From Vitellaria paradoxa (Eukaryota; Streptophyta; Magnoliopsida; Ericales; Sapotaceae): a DNA stretch of 64,000 nucleotides. Position 1 is the first letter of the stretch, and each line of letters opens with the position of its first letter. A program made the position numbers and the translations under genes. Location of the stretch: positions 16,105,894-16,169,893 of the forward strand of contig CM034240.1 of the NCBI GenBank assembly GCA_019916065.1, written 5' to 3'. Shown here piece by piece: positions 24,401-31,063 of the stretch. Under the pieces are notes generated by a model. It saw nothing but the letters and a program-made list of their open reading frames with translations, searched no databases and had not been told where the DNA came from.

Positions 24401-26052
24401 AAACCATGGGAATTAATAATTGATACTCCTTCACAACTGTTGGTTCTTCCAATTTTTTGGTCACTTGGCTTTTCTTTCTTCTTTTTCCATCTTTCCTCTT
24501 TATTTTCATTTTTTCTTTGTATTTTTATTCACTGTTTATTTTTAATTTCTGGCAATTTTGTTTTCCTTTCTCCTCGTGTTTTTGGTTTATTTTATTTCTT
24601 TTTCCAAGGCTATGTTTCCACTGGATATGTCTAGGGATGGAAAAATGAACAGGAAATGAAATTGACACATTCATTTTTGTATGGCTAACTGTACCCATAA
24701 TAATAATAAATAAATAAATAAATAAATATATACATCTTTGTTTTCTTCTCATTTTCCTAAACCAAAGAAGAAAGTAATTTAGCTTCTTTCACTTGGTGTC
24801 CTCTTATCTTTTCCCTTTTCCTTTCCTTCCACAAATCCAGATTCATACATAAGCTAAAGTTTTTGTATTGAATTATTTGATTAGCTTCTGGCATGATTAG
24901 CTTATGGCACTTTGGCTGTGTTGACTCAACTGATATAGCGAAATGTCTATTTGATTGTTTGTGTGGATTCACATTGTCATGTGGCAAGTGTTTTGTAGAG
25001 GATCTTGATTAGATCTGTCCTTGTATCAGATTCCGGAGGAGGAGAAAAATCTTGGTCCTCATGACCGTCTCATTCATGTTTATCATTTTATGAAGGATAC
25101 AGCTCAGAACCAAGTGGTAAGTGGCTTTGATGGAAAATTGAACATAGCTATATTTTCCATTATTCCATGTATTTTACTTGTTGGGTGCATGAAAAACACA
25201 GTTTATCTTGATACTAGTATATGCTAACATTTGAGTTATACAATGGTATCATTTTTCATCCTCCTCTTTTTGCTTCAAACAGCAGGTCCAGAATTTTGGG
25301 GAACCATTTTTCCTTGTCATTCACGAGGGTGAGACATTGGCTGAAGTCAAATTACGCATACAGAAAAAATTGCAGGTTCCAGATGAGGAGTTTTCAAAGG
25401 TGCAATATTTGTTTACGATACAGTATTCTCTGATGCAGAATGTGCTCATTTAATTATTTAATGTGATTTTCTAACTGTTTCTCCTCCTTTGCAGTGGAAG
25501 TTTGCATTCTTATCAATGGGTCGTCCTGATTACCTTCAGGACACGGACATCGTATCTAGTCGTTTCCAGGTGTGCATTAACTCTTTTTTTTTCTCTCTCA
25601 TGCACAGATGCACATAAATACACTCGTGAACATATATGCAGGCAGGCACACTTGTGTGCATGCACACGTCTCTTGTTGAGTTGGCTTTCATTTTATCCTT
25701 CTACTTTTGACATTTGCTTTCCAGAGAAGGGATGTTTATGGTGCTTGGGAACAGTACCTTGGGTTGGAGCACTCTGACAATACTCCTAAGAGGTCTTATG
25801 CGGGGAATCAGGTATATAAAAACTGCCTTGGAATTATTTTAAAGAGCATGTTTACAAGGTTTAGGGAAGTATGTTGTCCAAAACCAGTGGAAATTTTAAT
25901 AACTGCTTTTGGCTTTCCTGGACAATTAAGATATTAATATTGCTCACAATATATTAGTTTGAGCTGCCTCAGTTAATCCGAACTTAAAGGAAACCTTGTC
26001 AATTGTGCAGAATCGACACACGTTTGAGAAGCCAGTGAGAATCTACAATTAA
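490..26052 (+). CDS. UBP12: Ubiquitin carboxyl-terminal hydrolase 12/13-like (USP7 family), 3' part, 22 exons, 5' partial
   Basis: This deubiquitinase cleaves ubiquitin from protein substrates. Plant UBP12/13 act in the nucleus and cytoplasm in light, clock, hormone and immune regulation (family knowledge). Exons read: 490-564, 930-1008, 1110-1256, 1346-1426, 1531-1650, 2735-2857, 6798-6875, 7020-7108, 7209-7317, 7429-7497, 7642-7752, 13634-13689, 13845-14022, 14124-14225, 14300-14371, 15452-15517, 23932-23997, 25030-25116, 25283-25399, 25495-25569, 25725-25811, 26011-26052. All have GT-AG borders and keep one frame to a TAA stop, giving about 675 residues. The first exon has the catalytic His box (HSGGVHGGHYYAYIRP). 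The second has the acidic-residue box (WFKFDDERV, where relatives usually have WYKFDDERV). Later exons give the ubiquitin-like C-terminal region of the USP7 family, for example RFWLWAKRQNHTYRPNRP and YSQQPKPQPIKYRGVDHLSD. It ends KPVRIYN. The catalytic Cys is outside the window, so an intact enzyme cannot be proved. UBP12 and UBP13 cannot be told apart here. Confidence 0.95.
2858..6797 (+). other. 3.9-kb intron of the UBP12-like gene
   Basis: This lies between the exon ending TPQEEAQS and the exon starting VGQLREVSNKANN. The flanking coding blocks are contiguous in the family, so no exon is missing. I found no recognisable transposase, reverse transcriptase or clear terminal repeat. The short open frames (for example near 4879-5109) match nothing I know. 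The size suggests old, unrecognisable insertions. Confidence 0.55.
7967..8248 (+). repeat. Tandem duplication, two units of about 141 bp, inside an intron
   Basis: The segment with tcagcaaaaactttggcac at 7981 recurs at 8122 (offset 141). Both copies continue through tatgc, a poly-T tract, gggttttctgtggatgta and ttaagtacagc. Divergence is only a few substitutions plus poly-T length change, so the duplication is young. It lies in the intron after the exon ending at 7752. Confidence 0.9.
8537..8692 (+). repeat. Imperfect tandem repeat, two units of about 75 bp
   Basis: Two adjacent segments share gcttatatgcatatt followed by a (g/a)a(c/a)ctcaaaatgtaaa block, and both are preceded by a ttacaatcacatttgacata or ttgcaattgctttcgacata motif. 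This is non-coding intron sequence of the UBP12-like gene. Confidence 0.6.
8892..8926 (+). repeat. (GT)n/(GC)n microsatellite
   Basis: A run of gt dinucleotides grades into gcgtgcgcgcgc and is followed by a T tract and G tract. It lies in an intron. Confidence 0.85.
9149..9168 (+). repeat. Target-site duplication, left copy, of the LINE
   Basis: aacaatctttggtgatggtc here matches aacaatttttggtgatggtc at 10462-10481 with one mismatch over 20 bp. The copies sit immediately outside the 5' end and the poly-A tail of the LINE fragment, as expected for target-primed insertion. Confidence 0.9.
9169..10461 (+). mobile_element. 5'-truncated LINE (non-LTR retrotransposon) with poly-A tail, intronic
   Basis: Three successive open frames encode the region downstream of the reverse transcriptase in plant L1-type LINEs. 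The first (about 9189-9575) starts ERLQRNFFWGRSEG. The second (about 9545-10120) has the zf-RVT block PWRKLWQAPVPTRVIFFSWY and the zinc-ribbon signature CPLCLSQEESIDHMF. The third (about 10154-10366) has CLFWLIWKERNRRIFDN. The frame changes between segments, so it is dead. The reverse transcriptase and endonuclease are absent (5' truncation). A poly-A tract at 10443-10459 closes the element, and a 20-bp target-site duplication flanks it. It lies in sense orientation in the intron between exons ending at 7752 and starting at 13634. Confidence 0.92.
10462..10481 (+). repeat. Target-site duplication, right copy, of the LINE
   Basis: This is the partner of 9149-9168, 19 of 20 bases identical. It follows the poly-A tail. 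Confidence 0.9.
11386..11600 (+). repeat. Imperfect tandem repeat, about 90-bp period
   Basis: The block aggcggaggctaa.caaacagtt at 11391 recurs at 11481 as aggtggaggctaagcaaacagtt. Each is followed by a cacga(t/c) and cattccaac block and by gatgtgagatgcttgggg, which appears a third time near 11580. No coding potential is seen. Confidence 0.7.
12538..12880 (+). mobile_element. TRIM (terminal-repeat retrotransposon in miniature), complete, plus strand
   Basis: Two direct repeats of 105 bp (12538-12642) and 107 bp (12774-12880) both start TGTTGGG and end TTTTCA. They share cagtataagatt and an acttcttgccaattg-like block. Directly after the left LTR is tggtattagggc (12643-12654), a two-mismatch version of the initiator-Met tRNA primer-binding site tggtatcagagc. 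The internal part is only about 130 bp and has no open frame. Both flanks carry the 5-bp duplication atatg (12533-12537 and 12881-12885). It lies in a UBP12-like intron. It cannot encode its own proteins and would depend on another LTR element. Confidence 0.93.
13006..13502. mobile_element. Mutator-like MITE with 9-bp target-site duplication
   Basis: The ends are inverted repeats. The left end runs ggatttggatcttcttcatt and the reverse complement of the right end runs ggattatgattctctccttt. Similarity continues inward for about 65 bp to ttccattttatagatg/cg. The 9-bp direct repeat gatagttaa lies at 12997-13005 and 13503-13511. A 9-bp duplication and long terminal inverted repeats fit Mutator-like elements. 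There is no open frame of note. It ends about 130 bp before the exon at 13634. Confidence 0.9.
14481..15346. mobile_element. 866-bp TIR element with 8-bp target-site duplication (hAT-like size)
   Basis: The left end catagttgttagaatcgt pairs with the reverse complement of the right end, catagttgtaaaagaaag followed by attct. The exact 8-bp direct repeat atatttgc flanks it at 14473-14480 and 15347-15354. It fills most of the 1080-bp intron between exons 14300-14371 and 15452-15517. The inside is AT-rich with internal inverted copies of the gaatc-rich end motif (near 14490-14650). No protein is encoded. The superfamily call rests only on duplication length. Confidence 0.85.
16154..16438 (-). pseudogene. 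Copia RNase H fragment
   Basis: The minus-strand translation contains YLDVDWAGD, DHKSTTNFCPFYDNSIISFK, KKQ and CSSTEAEYRAVS. These are the hallmark of the Ty1/copia RNase H domain, which cuts the RNA strand of RNA-DNA hybrids during reverse transcription. About 94 codons are open and then homology stops. Integrase and reverse transcriptase are not found next to it. Its position just inside the left (3') LTR is right for copia order (INT-RT-RH). Confidence 0.93.
16620..16935 (-). repeat. Imperfect direct repeats inside the Copia relic
   Basis: A block with gaat(a/g)tg.ga(a/t)tc, aaat(g/a)caaatatt, atctt(c/t)agt and atagacttt/c occurs near 16635-16710 and again near 16860-16932. They are two diverged copies with unknown role. 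They may be rearranged non-coding parts of the retroelement. Confidence 0.5.
19823..20467. mobile_element. Nested hAT MITE, 645 bp, inside the 1522-bp element
   Basis: The left end ctatgaagcacggatac pairs with the reverse complement of the right end, ctataaagcacggatac (one mismatch in 17). A perfect 8-bp target duplication cttctgtg lies at 19815-19822 and 20468-20475. The inner subterminal regions are rich in ggatacgg/ccgtatcc motifs in opposite orientation (19856-19930 and 20383-20460), a typical hAT subterminal arrangement. It has no coding capacity. It is the youngest layer of the nest. Confidence 0.95.
20482..20510 (+). repeat. (GA)n microsatellite
   Basis: A run of about 14 ga units follows directly after the right target duplication of the nested hAT MITE. 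Confidence 0.9.
21300..23434. other. Unassigned internal part of the Copia-bounded interval
   Basis: There is no recognisable protein here. A minus-strand open frame at 21862-22290 (142 codons, hydrophobic, rich in Leu/Phe) is intact but matches no family I know. Near 22813-22830 there is an (aat)n tract. The part closest to the right LTR would be where gag belongs, but no zinc knuckle or UBN2-type motif is visible. Confidence 0.4.
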
Positions 26053-26700
26053 GAAATGTTACCTGAATCTACGCCAGTGCGTGGGCAGCATCTGATGACC
26101 ATTCAATGGCCCATGATGCTTCGTGGAGGCTGCAGGAGCAGCAGAAAGCCGACAGTGAGATGTCTTCAGGTTTTAGTTACTATTTTATTAGAAGTGTAAT
26201 TTTTTTCAATACAGGGGTGGCAGAGCGTATGCAGTTTATCCTTCATAGTTTGGACCTGCCTCGGTGTCACTCTCTCTCTCTCTCTCAAACACAACCCGCG
26301 ACAGGGTGAGGTAGTAGATGGTACTTGGGTCTTGAAATTTGATTGTAATCTAGGAATATGCGTAAGATTTTGGGTTGGGTGATGTATAGAGGGTATAGGC
26401 ATCTTGTGGTTTTTCATTCTTTTTCCTGTCTGGTTCTCCCTTTCTGGTTTTATCTCATGTGCATTATTGTACGAGGGGGGAGATGGATCTGTATAATGTT
26501 TGATTTCTAGTTCTGTTTTCTGGGGTTTGCCCAAATTTGTGCAAAAGGGACGAGTATTTGCTTTCCAGCCACTTGCTATCCATTTGTACTTGTCCCTAAT
26601 TTTACATGTAGAGTTTCTTAGATTTTGACTTTGAAGTGAGAAATATAGTTTTGAAGCAGTATAATAAGCTGGGATACGATGTTTACCCATGATAGCGACT
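26053..26700 (+). other. Probable 3' UTR of the UBP12-like gene
   Basis: After the TAA at 26050-26052 the sequence stays less AT-rich than the intergenic DNA that starts near 26720. It has a (tc)n tract at 26269-26285 and no alternative coding block. A cleavage site cannot be fixed from sequence alone. Confidence 0.45.
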
Positions 26701-26825
26701 GGTAGATTTCACATTGAGCCTTTTAAAAAAAAAATAGATGGTGAATTATACTTGGTACTTGTGTATTTTATTATTAATTTTATTTTAAATCTTATATATT
26801 TTAAATTATTTCACTTTGCTGCTTG

Positions 26826-26955
26826 TATATCGGGGGGTCTGTTGGAGTGATAAAAAATAAGGTAAAGTAAGATAATTTATGAGTTTGTAATTTGTATAGT
26901 GAGATAAAATAAATAATTTTTAGAGGTTTTCAGAATTTTTAAGCATTTTACACTG
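26826..26955. mobile_element. Decayed copy of the 168-bp Tourist-like MITE family
   Basis: It carries the family block ttggagtgataaaaaataagg, then gagtttgtaatttgtatagtgag and tttttagaggttttcag, in the order seen in the better copies (31138-31305, 31692-31859). The ends are too worn for a target duplication to be named. Confidence 0.5.
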
Positions 26956-27163
26956 CTAATCAGATAAATTTGCCTCATTCCATTAATTATGGGTCAAAAA
27001 AAAAAAAATGTGATGAAATGAGCGAAAGAGACTATTGAAATGTAGAGGTAAATTGAGATTGGTGGTAAGGCTGGGGAGTTGAAGAGGCAAGTGGATCGTA
27101 TCAACCGCTTTTTTTTTCTTTTTCTTAGGGGGGGGTGGGGGATTGGGGTTTGGTACGAAAAAT

Positions 27164-27799
27164 TAAGGGTGTACAAAATACCTGAACAACTTGAAAATCG
27201 AATCAATTCGATCAATTTGGTTCAGGTTAGTTAGGATTTATACTGTTTTGGGTCGGTTCTGGATTGGAAAATTGTAAAATTGATTTTTTTGGTTCGGTTC
27301 TTGAATTGGTATATTTTGAACTCGAATCAATCCGAACCGAAACCGAAAAAATTCGAACCAACCTAAAAATTTAATATATATAATTATATATTATGTGTTA
27401 TATAATTTATAATATATAAAATAAAAGGGAGTTAGGGTTCCATTTATAATATTATGAGATTATATTTTATTATGGATTGTACTAAATGTTATCTTTTTTT
27501 TAAGTGATTTTATGGGATTGTATTTTATTTTGACTTGTACTAAATGTTGCATTTTTTAATGGATCCGATCTAACCCGGAAATGGATTCGATCCAACTCGA
27601 AAATTGTCTAAATCGAAATGGGCCCGACCTAACTCGAAATGTTCTAACCCAAAAATCGAACTGAACCAACCCAAATTTTTTGGTTCGATTTGATTCGGTT
27701 CTAATTTAAAATGGTTTGGTTTCAGTTCTAAATTTTAGAGATCGAAAAAAATCGGTTCGGTTCCAGGTTAGGTACAAATCCGAACCATGCACACCCCTA
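27164..27799. mobile_element. hAT-like MITE, 636 bp
   Basis: The left end taagggtgtacaaaatacc and the reverse complement of the right end taggggtgtgcatggttcgg are similar. The subterminal parts carry gaaccga/tcggttc motifs in opposite orientation. The flanking octamers cgaaaaat (27156-27163) and caagaaat (27800-27807) differ only by two transitions and may be a decayed 8-bp target duplication. It is non-coding. Confidence 0.75.
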
Positions 27800-27810
27800 C
27801 AAGAAATATT

Positions 27811-28153
27811 AAGGTGGCATTTGGTTTGTTTTTTATTTTTATTTTTTGTTTTTGTTTTTTATTTTTTGTTTTGATCTCATTTGTCATTTTAAACTTTTAA
27901 ATATAAAGAAAACAGTTCAAAATGTATTTGGTTGTTTGTATTTTTAAAATTTGTTTTAAAAAACAAAAAAATGGGTTTACATGTGAAATAAAATATGACA
28001 AAGTTGTTTTAAGCGTTTTTAATTCAAAATGAAAAAAAAATTCTTTAAATGAAGAAAACATAACAATTTTTTGTTTTCTTATTTTGGAATTTTTGAAGTA
28101 TAAAACACATAAACTAGAAAACAAAAAATAGAAATAAGTCAAATGTCGCCTAA
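27811..28153. mobile_element. MITE family B, copy 1 (about 340 bp)
   Basis: The ends are aaggtggcatttggtttg and, as reverse complement, ttaggcgacatttgactt. The inside has gaaaacagttcaaaatgtat, gtttacatgtgaaataaaa and a gttttaagcgtttttaa block. The same order of blocks occurs at 38424-38736, 51036-51352 and 59934-60210. A copy number of at least four in 32 kb shows it is a repeat family. No clear target duplication was found. Confidence 0.8.
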
Positions 28154-28293
28154 ACAAATTTAACAAGAATGTATTGATCAAAAAAGTAAAATGAAATAAA
28201 AAGCAAGAATGTGATATTTTCCTGTGATGATCTTTTTTTTTTCCTTTTTTGGTGGGGGTTGTAGATTCCCGTGTTATATTTAAGTGCTCGTTG

Positions 28294-28634
28294 AGAGTTT
28301 GTTTGGAGTTGTATAAAAATATATAAAATAAAATAAAATTGTAAAAGTAAATGTCTCGTAATTTATGTAGTGAGTGAATAAGTTAAAGGCTGCGTTTGGA
28401 GCTAAACAAAATAAAATAAAATCTTACAAATCTCTACAAATACGAATTACGAGATAACAAAATTTAAATTCTTCACTCACTGCACGAATTACGAGACATT
28501 TACTTTTACAATTTTATTTTATTTTATATATTTTTATACAACTCTAAACACACCCAAATTTTACTGTCTCGTAATTTGTATTTATAAAAATTTGTAAGAT
28601 TTTATTTTATTTTGTGTAGCTTCAAATGGAGCCT
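28294..28634. mobile_element. Tourist-like MITE split by a 168-bp copy of its own family in the opposite orientation
   Basis: The left half (about 28294-28384) and right half (about 28559-28634) together make one family member. The inserted copy is 28388-28555, exactly 168 bp. Its ends are ggctgcgtttggag and, as reverse complement, gggtgtgtttagag, and it has a 3-bp duplication aaa at 28385-28387 and 28556-28558. Because the two copies face opposite ways, arm 28301-28380 is complementary to 28472-28552, and arm 28388-28458 is complementary to 28566-28634. These form two interleaved inverted repeats. Confidence 0.85.
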
Positions 28635-28767
28635 TAGTAGACTATCAATTTGACACTCAAAAGTCCAAACATTGAGGGTTATGTGTTTCCCTGTGCAACG
28701 AAAAAAATATAATTATTTTAATAAAATGTTAATTTTTTTAACACCTTCATCTCTTTTATTACTCTAA

Positions 28768-29803
28768 GAACATGTTTGGTAAGAGTGAAAATTTTGGAGC
28801 GTAAAAAATTACGAGAGTAATTGTTTTTCTAATAATAGTTATGAGGTAACAAGTTCATAATACTTATATTTGGAATGAGAGAATAAACATTACTCAATAA
28901 TAATTATATTATATTTGGAATGTCAAAATTTTTGAAGGGGTAAAAATTAAGGGTAAATTTACCAAGAGATAAAAGTTAATAATTTAATTTACGTAAACTA
29001 TTATAATAAAATAAATTATCATAATAATTTTATTTTAATAACAATTAATTTCAATAAAATATATATTATTAAAAATATATAAATTTAAATAAAAATATTA
29101 ATTATTAAAATAATTTTATCATAGATTAATATTTCAATAATAATTAATTTTGATACTGAATTATTATTTGTTAAAATTATTTTTATATTGATAAAATAAT
29201 TTAATAAAACAACTAATTTAAATTTATTTAAATAAATTATTAATTTTAATAACATATATTAATTCATGATAATTTAGTAAATAATTATTTATGATATAAA
29301 ATTTTTATTGAATGAAACATTTTAATAAATAAAGTATTTTAACAAGTAATTATTATTTATTAAAAATTATTTTAATTTGAGAAAATATATCAATTAGTCA
29401 TAAATTAATATTTTGATATTATTAATTTAGTAAGATAAAATAAATAATTTTAACAACAAATTATTTTTTATTAAATATTATTTTGATAAAATAATTTAAT
29501 AATTAGTTAATTTTTGTCTGATTAAATAAATTACTCTATAATATTTATTATAATTATTTGTGAGATAATGTTGTTTAGCATTTCACAGGGGTGTTAAGGA
29601 ATGTTTTACAAGTGTAACGAGAAAAAGATAAAATTTTTAATTATTTCTCATTACCCATTCTTTCTTAAGGTAACAATTTACCTTCATATGAGGTAATCAT
29701 TACCTCCAAGGTAATTTTTATTCTCTCTTCTAAGCTAATGTAATACAGAACAAAAATTATCTCAGTAAATTTTACTCCCATTACTTTTGAAACAAACATG
29801 TTT
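28768..29803. mobile_element. AT-rich TIR element, about 1.04 kb
   Basis: The left end gaacatgtttggtaagag and the reverse complement of the right end aaacatgtttgtttcaaaag are similar. A 3-bp direct repeat taa lies at 28765-28767 and 29804-29806, as for PIF/Harbinger-type insertions. The inside is almost pure A/T with many ataatt/aattat blocks and no open frame. It could be a non-autonomous element or a much-decayed one. Confidence 0.65.
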
Positions 29804-30173
29804 TAAATTCAAACGTTGAGAGATTATGTGTTCAGTTTCAAACACACGGGATTGGCAAAGGTAAACATAATGGATTGAACACAACAGGATGTCGAATTTT
29901 TTTTTTTATTTTTAATTATTCTATTTGCATTTTTTTTATGGCTGTGAATAATATGTTTAAAAATTATAAGACAAAGAAAAGAATTTAAGTCATAAAACGA
30001 AATTTCCTCCCAAACGTTAGCTGAGGTTTGGACAAAAATTCCCAAACTCAGCCCTTTATTGACTCAGCAATTCTAATTTATTCATGTGTAGCATTTTATT
30101 GCTGTTCGGACATTATCATTGCCTGCTCAATTAGATTTTGTATCCTAGCCCCCTAGGATAGGTAAAAGAGGGT

Positions 30174-30181
30174 TTATAAAA
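30174..30181 (+). promoter_or_regulatory. Candidate TATA box upstream of the steroid-reductase-like gene
   Basis: tataaaag lies 460 bp before the ATG at 30640. A MITE-like sequence (about 30243-30385) lies in between, so either the leader is long or a closer start is used. Weak evidence. Confidence 0.3.
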
Positions 30182-30242
30182 GAGAAAATGAAAAGGGCGA
30201 AGGAGAAATTATCTCCAATTAATTTGAAGGGTTAGCCGCTTT

Positions 30243-30385
30243 AGCTTCGTTTGATTTACTACAAATTTCTAAATATATCTCTAAAAATTATTTATTTTGT
30301 TATTTCATTGTATAAATTACGAATTCACAATTTATCTTATTTTATCTCACTTTATTTTATTTTTTATCACTCCAAACACATCTTT
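30243..30385. mobile_element. Tourist-like MITE family copy in the promoter/leader region
   Basis: Family blocks are present in reverse: tttgatttactacaaatttc, then aattacgaattcacaattta, tttatctcacttta and atcactccaaacacat. The ends are imperfect, so the borders are approximate. Confidence 0.6.
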
Positions 30386-30591
30386 GCTCGTCACTTTATT
30401 TCATTTGTTATTCAAAAGTGCTTCAAATTTTTGTAGATCTCTAAGAATTCGGCAGGAAAGATTATTCCAAGCCAAGTATTTGAAACAGCGTGGAGACTTG
30501 TGTGCCTCATTTTCTAGCAGAGAGGCTCTCAATGTGCGATGCCCACTCCTTTTCCATTGACAACATACCTCAGACACACGCAGGCAGAAAG

Positions 30592-30636
30592 AGAGAGAGA
30601 GAGAGAGGGAGGGAGGGAGGGAGGGAGAGAGAGAGA
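30592..30636 (+). repeat. (GA)n/(GGGA)n microsatellite just before the start codon
   Basis: gagaga runs interrupted by five gga-g units end 4 bp before the ATG at 30640. The paralogue at 39541 has a similar GA tract just before its ATG, so the tract predates the duplication or was selected in both leaders. Confidence 0.9.
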
Positions 30637-30639
30637 GGC

Positions 30640-31010
30640 ATGGTGATGGACTGTGCATTGCTGAGATTCATATACCCGCCACCACCTTCTTTGTTGATAA
30701 CAGCCATGTCTGTGATGAGTGCTGTGTCTTTAGCCAGCGGAGGGGTCTCAGAAATTAGAGGGAAGCACATGCAGTATTCTAAATTCTGGAAGTTTGGTAG
30801 TTCTTCTTCTTCTGACGAGAAATCTTCTTTAGCCAATCAGAGGAAGACCGTTAACGTCTCCTCCAAAACGGGCATGCTAATGGCTTATACACCTGCATTC
30901 CTGGCCTCCGTTGCCTCCTTTTGTCTTTTCCCAAGTGAAGGTTTTAGGTTCTTTTTGGTAAATTCAGCCCTAGCCATCCATTTCTTCAAGAGGATTTTTG
31001 AGGTACACCC

Positions 31011-31063
<53 letters not shown>

